This document shows positions 45,726-54,452 of a stretch of 64,000 nucleotides of DNA, one piece after another (position 1 is the stretch's first letter; every line of letters begins with the position of its first letter). The notes under the pieces are model-generated. The model was not told the origin of the DNA and did no database searches. It saw only the letters and a list, made by a program, of their open reading frames with translations. The stretch lies in NCBI RefSeq assembly GCF_001650735.1, contig NZ_LXVY01000017.1, positions 1-64,000 of the forward strand, written 5' to 3'. The translations under genes were made by a program, and so were the position numbers. The stretch is from Sphingomonas sp. TDK1. Its GTDB lineage: Bacteria; Pseudomonadota; Alphaproteobacteria; Sphingomonadales; Sphingomonadaceae.

Positions 45726-46346
45726 ATGTTGCTGGCCGCGTTGCTGTTGGGAATGTCGTTGCAGGACCGGGCGGCTGCGGTACCCCCGGGCGCCACCTTG
45801 GCCGCGCCCGAACGGACGGCGGACGGGTCGCAGCGCTGGTCGGTGCTGGCGGATCCCTGCGCCTCGGCCCAGACCGGCGGCAATCAGATCGTGGTGTGCG
45901 GCACGGGCGAGCAGGCGCCGCGCCTGCCGCTGCCGGACGAGCGCGGCCCGCCTGATCGTCCGATGCCGAGCAACCCCAATTTGACCGGGATCGGCGCGCT
46001 GGAGGCGGTGCCCACGCCGTGCGCGGCGCGGGTGGGCGGCTGCCAGGTCGGCGTCGACCTCTTCGGCGCGGCGACGACGCTGGTGCGTGGCGTCGGCAAG
46101 ATCATCAGCCCAGACAGCTGCTGCGAAGAGCCGGGGGAATCGACCAATATCTTCAAGCTGGTCGGCGATGCCGGCAAGGGCGTGGGGCGTGCCTTCAAGA
46201 AGAAGCCCGACAAGTCGAACCGCGTGCCGATCGACCTCAGCGATCCGGTGCCGCCAACCCGCCCATCTCCAGCAGCACCGTCCATTCCGCCGGTCGCACC
46301 GGCGTCACCGACAGGCGCGACTGGCGCACCATCTCAAGATCCTTGA
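45726..46346 (+). CDS. Exported Cys/Pro-rich hypothetical protein
   Basis: A 206-residue protein. MLLAALLLGMSLQDRAAA may be a signal. The body has cysteines in DPCASA, VVCGTG, TPCAARVGGC and SCCEEP, and the tail is Pro/Ala/Ser-rich. GGGAGA precedes the ATG. The last 110 bp overlap the convergent EVE gene, whose C-terminus looks conserved, so the Pro-rich end may have arisen by loss of an earlier stop. Confidence 0.65.
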   Translation: MLLAALLLGMSLQDRAAAVPPGATLAAPERTADGSQRWSVLADPCASAQTGGNQIVVCGTGEQAPRLPLPDERGPPDRPMPSNPNLTGIGALEAVPTPCAARVGGCQVGVDLFGAATTLVRGVGKIISPDSCCEEPGESTNIFKLVGDAGKGVGRAFKKKPDKSNRVPIDLSDPVPPTRPSPAAPSIPPVAPASPTGATGAPSQDP

Positions 46347-46653
46347 GCCGCGGCTCGGCCTTGATATCGGGAAGGGGCACGGGGGTGGCGAGCGGGTGGA
46401 GCGCCTTCACTTCGACGCTCGCCCATTTGCCGTCGTCGCCGTCCGGCTGCCAGGCGCGGGTGATCTCCATGATGCCGACCGCGGCCTTCTGGATGTTGGA
46501 ATGGTAGAAGATCGCCTGATCGCCGGGGACCATCTCTTTCAGGAAATTGCGCGCGGTATAGTTGCGCACGCCGTTCCATTCGGTGCTGCCGTCGCGCACC
46601 AGGTCGTGCCAGCCATAGACATCGGGTTCGGAGCGAAGGATCCAGTAGGCCAT
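46237..46653 (-). CDS. EVE-domain protein
   Basis: A 138-residue protein made only of an EVE (PUA-like) domain: MAYWILRSEPDVYGWHDL, WNGVRNYTARNFLKEM, DQAIFYHSN and the ending RQSRLSVTPVRPAEW. EVE/YTH-like folds bind modified bases in RNA or DNA; stand-alone copies are common in proteobacteria. It overlaps the exported Cys-rich gene by 110 bp, tail to tail. Confidence 0.92.
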   Translation of the reverse strand: MAYWILRSEPDVYGWHDLVRDGSTEWNGVRNYTARNFLKEMVPGDQAIFYHSNIQKAAVGIMEITRAWQPDGDDGKWASVEVKALHPLATPVPLPDIKAEPRLKDLEMVRQSRLSVTPVRPAEWTVLLEMGGLAAPDR

Positions 46654-46780
46654 GCCGCCCGTTACCCAGCTAAACCGCGGCTGAATAGCCGGTTCCGCAC
46701 CGATTAAGCCGCGATCCTGCACAAGGCTGGTATCGGGCCCGCACGACTCGCGGCTGCCCTGGAGGTGAGGAGCAAATAGG

Positions 46781-47146
46781 ATGAACCATCTGGCCAAGAA
46801 GCTGGTCCTGGGCATCGCGGGTGCCGCGAGCCTGCTGGCCGCCGCCGCGCCCGCCCAGGCGCAGGACTGGCGCTGGCATCGCCATTATTACCGCGATCGC
46901 GGCGGCGACGTAGCGGGTGCTGCGCTGGTGGCGGGCATCGCAGGGTTGGCGATCGGCGCCGCGATCTCGAACGACCGCCGCTATGACTATGATCGCCGCT
47001 TCTATCGCGAGCGCGGCTACTACCCGACGGACGGCTATTGGTACCGGGATAACTATCCGCGATATCGCTATTATGAATATTGCGACGTGCGGCGGGTGTG
47101 GGACCCGTATCTCGGCCGCCCGGTACTGGTTCGCTATTGCGACTGA
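46781..47146 (+). CDS. Secreted Tyr/Arg-rich small protein
   Basis: A 121-residue protein with a signal peptide (MNHLAKKLVLGIAGAASLLA...AQAQD), a Gly-zipper helix (AGAALVAGIAGLAIGAAIS) and a tail very rich in Tyr, Arg and Asp (RRYDYDRRFYRERGYY). It ends with two cysteines (YEYCDVRR, VRYCD). Such proteins are frequent in sphingomonads and have no assigned function. AGGTGAGGAGC precedes the ATG. Confidence 0.78.
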   Translation: MNHLAKKLVLGIAGAASLLAAAAPAQAQDWRWHRHYYRDRGGDVAGAALVAGIAGLAIGAAISNDRRYDYDRRFYRERGYYPTDGYWYRDNYPRYRYYEYCDVRRVWDPYLGRPVLVRYCD

Positions 47147-47214
47147 GCCAGCGCGACGCGCGACCATCTGATGAGATGGGTCGCGCGTTGCACGCGGGGC
47201 GCTAGGGTGGGCGC

Positions 47215-48855
47215 ATGGCACCTTCCGAATCGCTCGACCCGGCCGATCCCTATGCGCGATCCGCCCAGACCTTCCCGGTCCTGCCACCCGAGATGATGGC
47301 GCGCATGGCCGCCTTCGGCACCGAGGAGGCGGTGGCGGAGGGCGCCGTCCTCTATGCGCGCGGCGACCATAGCGTCGATTTCTTCCTGTGCCTGGGCGGC
47401 GGGATAGCGATCATCGATACCGACGCCGAGGGGCGCGAACACGTATTTCACACGCATGGACCCGGCCAGTTCACCGGCGAGCTGGACCTGTTCAACGACC
47501 GCAAGATCCTGGTCAGCGCCCGGGCACTGCCGGGCAGTCGCGTCGTGCGGATCGAGCGTGCCGCCTTCCGCAGGATGATGGTGGCCGAGCCCGATATCGG
47601 TGAGATCGTGATGCGCGCCTTCATCCTCCGCCGCGTCGGATTGCTGCGCCACAGCGATGCGGGCGTGGCGCTGGCCGGGCCGGGACATGGCGCGGACATG
47701 GGCCGGATCGAGACCTTCCTCACCCGCAACGCGATGCCGCACCGTCGGATCGACACCGATACCGATCCGGATGCGGCGGGCTTCCTCGAATGTTTCGCTC
47801 TGACCGATGCCGACCTGCCGGTGGTGGTGCTGGCCGGGCAGGTGCTGCGCAACCCCGCCAATGCCGCGCTGGCCGATGCGCTGGGCCTGGCGACCGCGCT
47901 GGATCCCGAAAAGGTCCACGACGTCGCGGTCGTAGGCGCCGGGCCGGCCGGGCTGGCAGCCGCGGTCTATGCCGCGTCCGAGGGGCTGGAGACGATCGTG
48001 ATCGAGGCGGTCGCGCCCGGTGGGCAGGCGGGGACGAGCTCGAAGATCGAGAATTATCTGGGCTTCCCCACCGGCATTTCGGGGCAGGCGCTGGCCGGCC
48101 GTGCGCAGGTGCAGGCGCAGAAGTTCGGCGCGCGGCTGCTCGTCTCGCGATCGGTCGTCCGGATCGAATGCGAGCAGCGGCCGCTGCGGCTGCATCTCGA
48201 CGACGGCGGCACGCTGCAGGCACGCGCGGTGGTGGTCGCGACGGGCGCGCGCTACCGCAAGCTCGACCTGCCGCGCTATGCCGAGCTTGAGGGCAACGGC
48301 ATCTATTATGCCGCCACGGCGATGGAGGCTGGGCTGTGCGCGGGCTCCGACGTGGTGGTCGTCGGCGGTGGCAACTCGGCGGGACAGGCAGCGGTGTTCC
48401 TCGCCCGACATGCCGCCCATGTTCATGTGCTGGTGCGGGGACCCGGGCTTGCCGCGACCATGTCGCGCTATTTGATCGATCGGATCGAGGCATCGGACCA
48501 GATCACCTTGCACCCCTTTACCGAAGTCACTGCGCTGCAGGGCCAGCGGTCACTGAGCGGCGTCACCTGGACCAACCGCAAGACCGGTGCATCGGAGGCG
48601 CGCACGGTAGGCGCGCTGTTCGTAATGATCGGCGCGGTGCCCAACACCAGCTGGCTGGAGGGCTGTGTGGATCTCGACGGCGGCGGCTTTGTGCGGACGG
48701 GAAGCGGGGATACCTTTTTCTGCTCGTCGGCCCCGGGCGTGTTCGCGGTGGGCGACGTGCGCTCCGGTTCGGTCAAGCGCGTGGCCTCCGGCGTGGGCGA
48801 GGGATCGGTGGTGGTTTCCGCCATCCACCGCTATCTTGAACCCGCGCCCGAATGA
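47215..48855 (+). CDS. cNMP-binding domain fused to thioredoxin-reductase-like flavoprotein
   Basis: A 546-residue fusion. A cyclic-nucleotide-binding-like domain (about 20-140, GPGQFTGELDLFN) is followed by a thioredoxin-fold-like spacer (about 155-225) and a TrxR-type FAD/NAD module (GAGPAGLAAAVYAASEGL; GGQAGTSSKIENYLGFP; VVVGGGNSAGQAA; FAVGDVRSGSVKR). The usual CATC disulfide is replaced by YYAATAMEA, so it cannot act like classical thioredoxin reductase. Electrons may go to another acceptor. It is followed at 15 bp by the DUF3297 gene. Confidence 0.88.
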   Translation: MAPSESLDPADPYARSAQTFPVLPPEMMARMAAFGTEEAVAEGAVLYARGDHSVDFFLCLGGGIAIIDTDAEGREHVFHTHGPGQFTGELDLFNDRKILVSARALPGSRVVRIERAAFRRMMVAEPDIGEIVMRAFILRRVGLLRHSDAGVALAGPGHGADMGRIETFLTRNAMPHRRIDTDTDPDAAGFLECFALTDADLPVVVLAGQVLRNPANAALADALGLATALDPEKVHDVAVVGAGPAGLAAAVYAASEGLETIVIEAVAPGGQAGTSSKIENYLGFPTGISGQALAGRAQVQAQKFGARLLVSRSVVRIECEQRPLRLHLDDGGTLQARAVVVATGARYRKLDLPRYAELEGNGIYYAATAMEAGLCAGSDVVVVGGGNSAGQAAVFLARHAAHVHVLVRGPGLAATMSRYLIDRIEASDQITLHPFTEVTALQGQRSLSGVTWTNRKTGASEARTVGALFVMIGAVPNTSWLEGCVDLDGGGFVRTGSGDTFFCSSAPGVFAVGDVRSGSVKRVASGVGEGSVVVSAIHRYLEPAPE

Positions 48856-48870
48856 CGGCATGAGCCGCGC

Positions 48871-49170
48871 ATGAGCGATACTCCTCCCGATCGTCTGTCG
48901 GTCAACCCGAGCAGCCCCTATTTCACCCGCGAACTGCTGGAGCGCGGCGTCGGCATCAAGTTCAAGGGCGTCGAGCGCCGCGATGTCGAGGAATATTGCA
49001 TCTCCGAAGGCTGGGTGCGCGTGGCACTGGGCAAGAAGACCGACCGCAAGGGCAACCCGCTGACGATCAAGCTGGTCGGTCCGGTGGAAGCCTGGTTCCA
49101 GAGCGGCGGCGACGTGGCGGCGGATGCGGCGCAGGAAGAGGTAAAGGGCGAGGACGGCGCGGAGGGCTGA
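48871..49170 (+). CDS. DUF3297 family protein
   Basis: A 99-residue protein with the family sequence RLSVNPSSPYFTRELLERGVG, FKGVERRDVEEYCISEGWVRV and GNPLTIKLVGPVEAWF. It is common in alpha- and gammaproteobacteria and has no known function. The Glu/Ala-rich tail is disordered. It lies 15 bp after the flavoprotein gene and may share its mRNA. Confidence 0.9.
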   Translation: MSDTPPDRLSVNPSSPYFTRELLERGVGIKFKGVERRDVEEYCISEGWVRVALGKKTDRKGNPLTIKLVGPVEAWFQSGGDVAADAAQEEVKGEDGAEG

Positions 49171-49316
49171 GCCCGACCGACCGCGCGCCACGGGCGCGCG
49201 GGTTTGCCGTTACGTAAACCCGCGCCGCCGCCCTCAAGGGGCTGGCGGCCCAAGCTTTATTGCACAGGTGAAATTGAAATCCGCTTGCGCAATCCAAGCG
49301 GTCGATCATGATGCGC

Positions 49317-49353
49317 CTCCTGTCGGTTCGGTAGGGCCGACAACAGACAGGAG
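49317..49353 (+). promoter_or_regulatory. Alternative hairpins over the fucosidase ribosome site
   Basis: Two mutually exclusive helices can form. CTCCTGTC (49317-49324) pairs with GACAGGAG (49346-49353) and buries the Shine-Dalgarno AGGAGGG (49349-49355). TGTCGG (49321-49326) pairs instead with CCGACA (49337-49342) and leaves it free. This is the layout of an RNA switch or translational attenuator, but no known riboswitch class is recognised. Confidence 0.5.
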
Positions 49354-49359
49354 GGTGAT

Positions 49360-50985
49360 ATGCGCCTGGATCGCCGATCGATGCTTTCCGCAGCCGGGTT
49401 GAGTCTGGGTGCGGTGGCAAGCGGAGCGCGCGCGGCGGCAAGCAGGGAACCCTTCAGCGCCGATTGGCGGTCGTTCACGCAAGGCTACCAGGCGCCCGAC
49501 TGGTTCCGCGACGCGAAGTTCGGAATCTGGGCACATTGGTCGGCGCAGTGCGTGCCAGAGTCGGGCGACTGGTATGCCCGTGAAATGTACCTCCAGGGCA
49601 CGCGTGCGTATCAGCATCACATCGCCCATTACGGACACCCTTCGCAGACCGGTTTCATGGAAATGTACCCGCGCTGGACGGCGGCGCGGTGGGATCCGGA
49701 GCGGCTGATTGGCCTGTATCAGCGCGCAGGCGCCAAATATTTCATGGCGCTCGCCAATCACCACGACAATTTCGATACCTATGCCTCCAGCCACCACGCC
49801 TGGAATGCGGTTCGGATCGGCCCTCGGCAGGACATCATCGGTCGGTGGAGCAAGCTGGTGCGCGAGCGGGGGATGCGCTTCGGTGTCTCCAACCATTCGG
49901 CCCATGCATGGCACTGGTTACAGCCTGCCTATGGCTATGATCCGGAGGGGCCGCAGGCGGGCCGGCGCTATGACGCGGCTTGGCTGACCAAGGCCGCCGG
50001 GCACGGAAAATGGTGGGACGGGCTGGACCCGCAACAGCTCTACACCGGCGCGACCATGAAAATGCCGGATGGCGTCACCACCATCAAGGCAGCCAATGCC
50101 TGGCATGAAGCGCATGACCGGATCTGGACCGAAACGCCCCCCGCGGCCAATCCGTGGTTCACGCAGAACTGGTTCCTGCGCTGCAAGGATCTGATCGATC
50201 GGTATCGCCCCGACATGATCTATTTCGACAATTTCGATCTGCCCCTCGGCCAGGCCGGGCTCGACATCACGGCGCATTTCTACAACCAGTCGATGCGCTG
50301 GCACGATGGCCGCAACGAAGCGGTGGTGACCGCCAAGGGAACGGCGGCGGAGCGTCGCGGCGGCATCGTTGACGATGTCGAACGCGGGGTGCACGACCAG
50401 ATTCAACCCTATCCGTTTCAGACTGACACATGCCTCGGAAACTGGCACTATGATCGCGCGCTGTATGAGCGCGACGGGTACAAGACCCCGGCCAAGGTCC
50501 TGCACACGCTGTGCGACGTGGTTTCCAAGAACGGCAATCTGATGCTGTCCGTGCCGATGCGCGGCGACGGCACGATCGACGAAAAGGAAGAGGCGGTGGT
50601 GGAAGGCATCGCCGCCTGGATGGGGCAATATGGCGCGGCCATCTACGGGACGCGGCCCTGGCACCAGTTCGGCGAGGGCCCTACGCGCCCCAAGAGCGGC
50701 GACTTCAACGAGGGGGCGCCGACATCGCCCTATACCGCGCAGGATATCCGCTATGTCCGCAAGGGTGCCGCGGTGCACGCTTTCGTCCTGGGTTGGCCCG
50801 AGGACGGCGTGGCCCGATTGCCGGCGCTCGCCAAGCGGGGAACGGTGGCGCGGGTGACACTGCCGGGACAATCGGCACCGCTTGCGGCACGTATCGAGGG
50901 GGATGCGCTGGCGGTCACCCTGCCTGATGAACGGCGCAACCCGATCGGCGTCGCGTTGATTGTCGAGGGCGACGGGCTGGTGTGA
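49360..50985 (+). CDS. Alpha-L-fucosidase (GH29), exported
   Basis: A 541-residue glycosidase removing terminal L-fucose. The N-terminus RLDRRSMLSAAGLSLGAVASGARA has a Tat-like twin-arginine signal. GH29 marks are DAKFGIWAHWS, YFMALANHHDNFD, RYRPDMIYFDNFD (probable nucleophile Asp) and a C-terminal beta domain. No transporter or other fucose gene is adjacent. A possible RNA switch covers its ribosome site. The AlkA-type gene converges on it. Confidence 0.92.
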   Translation: MRLDRRSMLSAAGLSLGAVASGARAAASREPFSADWRSFTQGYQAPDWFRDAKFGIWAHWSAQCVPESGDWYAREMYLQGTRAYQHHIAHYGHPSQTGFMEMYPRWTAARWDPERLIGLYQRAGAKYFMALANHHDNFDTYASSHHAWNAVRIGPRQDIIGRWSKLVRERGMRFGVSNHSAHAWHWLQPAYGYDPEGPQAGRRYDAAWLTKAAGHGKWWDGLDPQQLYTGATMKMPDGVTTIKAANAWHEAHDRIWTETPPAANPWFTQNWFLRCKDLIDRYRPDMIYFDNFDLPLGQAGLDITAHFYNQSMRWHDGRNEAVVTAKGTAAERRGGIVDDVERGVHDQIQPYPFQTDTCLGNWHYDRALYERDGYKTPAKVLHTLCDVVSKNGNLMLSVPMRGDGTIDEKEEAVVEGIAAWMGQYGAAIYGTRPWHQFGEGPTRPKSGDFNEGAPTSPYTAQDIRYVRKGAAVHAFVLGWPEDGVARLPALAKRGTVARVTLPGQSAPLAARIEGDALAVTLPDERRNPIGVALIVEGDGLV

Positions 50986-51037
50986 ACACGGGACGCGTGG
51001 GCGCGGCGGCGCATGCCCCAAGCGCGCCCGCGACGGT

Positions 51038-51661
51038 TCAGATGGCGCTCTTCACCATCCCATAATGATGCCAGGCGAAGATCGCCGCCGCGCCCCGGTG
51101 CGGACGCCAGGCTTCGGACCATTGCCGCGTCTGCTTCTCGCTCGGCCGTTCGGGATGGCCGAGGATGCGGCCGATCTCGATCTGCACCGCCAGATCGCCG
51201 GCCGGCCAGATGTCTGGCCGCCCCTCGGCGAACAGCAGATAGATTTCCGCGGACCATCGGCCAATGCCCTTGATGCGCGTGAGTGCGGTGATCGCCTCCT
51301 CGTCGTCCGCCGGCAGTGCATCGAGGTTGAGCGTGCTGCTGGTCACCTCGTCGGCGAGGCTGCGGGCATAGCCCATTTTCTGGCGCGACAAGCCGGCACT
51401 CCGCAGCAGCTCGTCGCTGGCTGCGACCAGCAGGGCGGGATCCTCGGCATCGCCCAGCGCCGCATCGAGCTTGTTCCATACCGCCTTGGCGGAGGCCACG
51501 CTTACCTGCTGGCCCAGGATCGTTCGGAGCAGCGTGGCATAGCCGGGTTCGCGGATGCGCGGCTCGGGATAGCCGGCGCGTTCCAGCGCGGCGGCGAAGG
51601 CGGGTTCGAGCGCCGCCAATGCGTCGATCGACCCCTTCAGCTGGTCGGCGGTCAGGCCCAT
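51038..51661 (-). CDS. DNA-3-methyladenine glycosylase (AlkA type)
   Basis: Removes alkylated purines from DNA. The 207-residue HhH-GPD protein has LLRTILGQQVSVASAKAVW, the hairpin LTRIKGIGRWSAEIYLLF and the catalytic Asp in WPAGDLAVQIEIG. It lacks the N-terminal domain of E. coli AlkA, which is normal for this subfamily. Divergent from the ferredoxin gene. Confidence 0.93.
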   Translation of the reverse strand: MGLTADQLKGSIDALAALEPAFAAALERAGYPEPRIREPGYATLLRTILGQQVSVASAKAVWNKLDAALGDAEDPALLVAASDELLRSAGLSRQKMGYARSLADEVTSSTLNLDALPADDEEAITALTRIKGIGRWSAEIYLLFAEGRPDIWPAGDLAVQIEIGRILGHPERPSEKQTRQWSEAWRPHRGAAAIFAWHHYGMVKSAI

Positions 51662-51724
51662 GGATTGGCTCCTTGAAACGGGCTCGGTTCACCGGCATGG
51701 ACGCCGGGAACCAAGGAGATGCAG

Positions 51725-52042
51725 ATGCCCCAGCTTACGGTCGTGACGCGTGATGGAACCGAACGCACGGTAACCGGCGAGGCCGGTCTCAGTGTGATGG
51801 AAGTGATTCGCGACAATGGCTTCGACGAACTGCTGGCGCTGTGCGGCGGCTGCTGCAGCTGCGCCACCTGCCATGTCCATGTCGACCCGGAATTTGCGGA
51901 CAAACTGCCGAAGATGAGCATGGACGAGGACGATCTGCTCGACAGCACGAGCGATCGCGACGCGACCTCGCGGCTTTCGTGCCAGTTGCCCTTCACCGAT
52001 GCGCTGGATGGCCTGCGCGTGCGGATCGCCGCCGAGGATTGA
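51725..52042 (+). CDS. [2Fe-2S] ferredoxin, adrenodoxin type
   Basis: A 105-residue electron carrier. Cluster ligands follow the C-x5-C-x2-C spacing in [13 protein letters not shown], with the fourth Cys in RLSCQLP. AAGGAG is 6 bp before ATG 51725, better than the ATG at 51719. In sphingomonads such ferredoxins serve cytochromes P450 or Rieske oxygenases; neither is nearby. Confidence 0.94.
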   Translation: MPQLTVVTRDGTERTVTGEAGLSVMEVIRDNGFDELLALCGGCCSCATCHVHVDPEFADKLPKMSMDEDDLLDSTSDRDATSRLSCQLPFTDALDGLRVRIAAED

Positions 52043-52063
52043 GCGAAGGCAGGGGCGGGCAGA

Positions 52064-52954
52064 TCACCGCCCCTTTGCCTGGTCCGCGGTTTGCCAGACG
52101 CGGACATAGTCGACCTCCATCCGCGACGGGAAGGCGGCGGGGTCGATACCATGGGTGCCGCCCCAGCCGCCGACCGCGACGTTGAGCAGCAGATATTGCG
52201 GCTTGTCGAACGGCCAGGTGGCGGGATCGCCCTTATGGTCGTTATCGAAGCGCATATAGGCATGGCCGTCGACGCCGATCAGGATGCGGTCCTTGTTCCA
52301 GTCGAGCTGATAGCTGTGGAAGGCGGTGCAGGCGTCCTTCACCTGCGTCGTTGCGCCCTTCTGGGTGTGCTGGGCATGGTTGAAAGCGCCGGTGTGGATG
52401 GTGCCGTGGACCGTCTGCGGGTCCCAGCCGACCAGCTCCATCATGTCGATCTCGCCGAGTCGCGGCCAGCCGCCGCTGCCGTCCGTCCCGAGCAGCCATA
52501 TTGCCGGCCATAGCCCCTTGCCGCAGGCGAGCTTCGCGCGGACTTCCACAAAGCCATAGGTCCAGCTGGCGAGGCCACGGGTGCGGATGCGGGCGGAGCT
52601 ATAGTCCTGGCCGCCATAATCAGGTTCGCGCGCGAGCCGCTCTCGGCGCGCCTCGATCACGAGACGGCCGTTCTCGATCCGCGCATTTTCGGCGCGATTC
52701 GCGGCGTAATATTGCAGCTCCTGGTTGTACCAGCCTTGGCGGTTGCGGGCGGTATCATAGGCCCAGCGCTTGGCGTCGGGCAGCCGCCCCGAGTCGAACG
52801 CGTCCGCCCACACGAGTCGCGCGCCCTTGGGCACGGCGATCGATTCGCTGGTGGCAGCAGGCGCGGGTGGCAAGGCGGCGGTCTGCGCGACCGCCGTTGC
52901 CGGCAGGAACCAGGCTGCGGCGGCGGCCGCCTGCGCGAACCGCCGCCGGCGCAT
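52064..52954 (-). CDS. Glycoside hydrolase family 16, exported
   Basis: A 296-residue secreted beta-glucanase-type enzyme. Signal peptide [24 protein letters not shown]; catalytic GEIDMMELVG (E-x-D-x-x-E); aromatic substrate groove (YGFVEVRAKL, GTIHTGAFNHAQHTQ, WPFDKPQYLLLNVAVGGWGG). Likely acts on beta-1,3- or mixed-linked glucans. The start shares its first base with the infC stop (TGATG), which implies translation coupled to infC. Confidence 0.92.
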   Translation of the reverse strand: MRRRRFAQAAAAAAWFLPATAVAQTAALPPAPAATSESIAVPKGARLVWADAFDSGRLPDAKRWAYDTARNRQGWYNQELQYYAANRAENARIENGRLVIEARRERLAREPDYGGQDYSSARIRTRGLASWTYGFVEVRAKLACGKGLWPAIWLLGTDGSGGWPRLGEIDMMELVGWDPQTVHGTIHTGAFNHAQHTQKGATTQVKDACTAFHSYQLDWNKDRILIGVDGHAYMRFDNDHKGDPATWPFDKPQYLLLNVAVGGWGGTHGIDPAAFPSRMEVDYVRVWQTADQAKGR

Positions 52955-53490
52955 CACTTGGGCGAGAGCACCATCAGCATCTGACGGCCTTCCATGCGCG
53001 GATAGCTCTCCACCTTTGCCACTTCCGCCGCATCCTGCTGGACGCGCTGGAGAAGCTGCATGCCGAGCTGACCATGCGAAAGCTCACGACCGCGGAAGCG
53101 CAGGGTGATCTTCACCTTGTCGCCTTCGCCGATGAACTTCAGCACGTTGCGCATCTTCACGTCGTAATCGTGATCGTCGATGTTCGGACGCATCTTGATC
53201 TCTTTGATCTCCTGCGTCTTCTGGGTCTTGCGTGCGAGGTTCGCCTTCTTCTGCGCCTCGTACTTGAACTTGCCCACATCGAGGAACTTGGCGACGGGCG
53301 GATCGGCGTTGGGCGACACTTCGACAAGGTCGAGCCCGACCTCGGCAGCCTGCGCCATCGCCTCGCGCGTGTACATCACGCCAAGGTTTTCGCCGTCCTG
53401 GTCGATCACGCGAACCTTGGGCGACTGGATGAATTCGTTAAACCGCGGCCCGTTCAGCGGCATCGCGGGCGCCATCGGGCGCCGGGGCAT
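52954..53490 (-). CDS. infC: Translation initiation factor IF-3
   Basis: Binds the 30S subunit and checks start-codon and initiator tRNA pairing. The 178-residue protein shows the N-domain ([35 protein letters not shown]), the linker Lys-rich helix and the C-domain ([33 protein letters not shown]). ATG 53490 is adopted; infC often uses rare starts and a shorter form is possible. rpmI and rplT do not follow; a GH16 gene does. Confidence 0.96.
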   Translation of the reverse strand: MPRRPMAPAMPLNGPRFNEFIQSPKVRVIDQDGENLGVMYTREAMAQAAEVGLDLVEVSPNADPPVAKFLDVGKFKYEAQKKANLARKTQKTQEIKEIKMRPNIDDHDYDVKMRNVLKFIGEGDKVKITLRFRGRELSHGQLGMQLLQRVQQDAAEVAKVESYPRMEGRQMLMVLSPK

Positions 53491-53715
53491 GGGAGAACGT
53501 ATAAGACTGGCTCCTGTAGTTGATCAGCGCCCTATATAGACAATAACGCGCGCCGAGAGAAGGTCCCCCCGGCGGCATATTGCGGCGATATTGCGCGGCA
53601 AGTGCCGCGCGCCTGCGGAAAACTCCCCCGACGGCCGCCTCCGGCTCCTGATCTCTCTATAATGCCCCGGGTGCCGGCGGACTCTTTCCGCGTGCCGGCA
53701 ACAGGGGGAAGCGTA

Positions 53716-54411
53716 ATGCAGCAACTGTTTCGTGCGGCGATGGGTTTCGCCGCGATCACGCTTGCCGGCCAGGCGCTGGCGCAGACCGATGCCGGGGCCG
53801 AGCAGGGCAAGGTGAGCCTCGGCGTTACCGCCGGCTCGCTGGGCGTGGGGCCGGAAATCGGCTACCGATTCAACCAGCATGTCGGCGTGCGTGCCAATGG
53901 CGGTTTTCTGGGCGTGGACCACAGCTTCAGCTCGGGCGGCATTGAATATGACGGCCATGCCAAGCTCTCTTCGGTAGGCGCGGTCGTCGATCTCTATCCG
54001 TTCGGCGGCGGCTTCCGCATCTCCGCTGGCGCGCGCTACAACGGCACGGACGGCAATGTCCGCGCGACGCCGAACGGCCCGACCAGGATCGGCAGCCTGG
54101 TGTTCACGCCGCAGCAGATCGGCACGATCACCGGCCGAGCCGACCTTCGCGAGTTCGCGCCGCAGCTGACGCTCGGCTATGGCGGCAAGCTGCGCAAGGG
54201 CCTGGTGTTCACGGTTGAGGCGGGTGCGCTGTTTCAGGGCGCCGTGCGGATTCGCGATTTCACGTCGAACGGCACGCTGGCGACCGACCCGACGGTGGCT
54301 GGGACCACCTATCGCAACGAACTCGCGAAGCAGCGCCAGAAGCTGCAGGACTCGGCGAACGACTATCAGGTGTACCCGATCCTGCAGTTCGGGCTGAAGT
54401 ACCGGTTCTAG
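53716..54411 (+). CDS. Outer-membrane beta-barrel protein
   Basis: A 231-residue exported protein. Signal peptide MQQLFRAAMGFAAITLAGQALAQ; alternating strands (KVSLGVTAGSLGVGPEIGYRF, VGVRANGGFLGV, FRISAGARYN, QLTLGYGGKLRKG) and a final KYRF. It probably forms an OmpA-like barrel with unknown ligand. GGGGAAGC precedes the ATG. A large hairpin separates it from the convergent thrS. Confidence 0.85.
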   Translation: MQQLFRAAMGFAAITLAGQALAQTDAGAEQGKVSLGVTAGSLGVGPEIGYRFNQHVGVRANGGFLGVDHSFSSGGIEYDGHAKLSSVGAVVDLYPFGGGFRISAGARYNGTDGNVRATPNGPTRIGSLVFTPQQIGTITGRADLREFAPQLTLGYGGKLRKGLVFTVEAGALFQGAVRIRDFTSNGTLATDPTVAGTTYRNELAKQRQKLQDSANDYQVYPILQFGLKYRF

Positions 54412-54418
54412 GCAAGGG

Positions 54419-54446
54419 GCGGGCGGCGCGTTTCGGCGCCGCCCGC
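54419..54446. terminator. Bidirectional hairpin between OMP gene and thrS
   Basis: An 11-bp perfect stem GCGGGCGGCGC/GCGCCGCCCGC with a six-base loop. It lies 7 bp from each convergent stop, without long T runs on either side. Confidence 0.65.
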
Positions 54447-54452
54447 CGCCTG

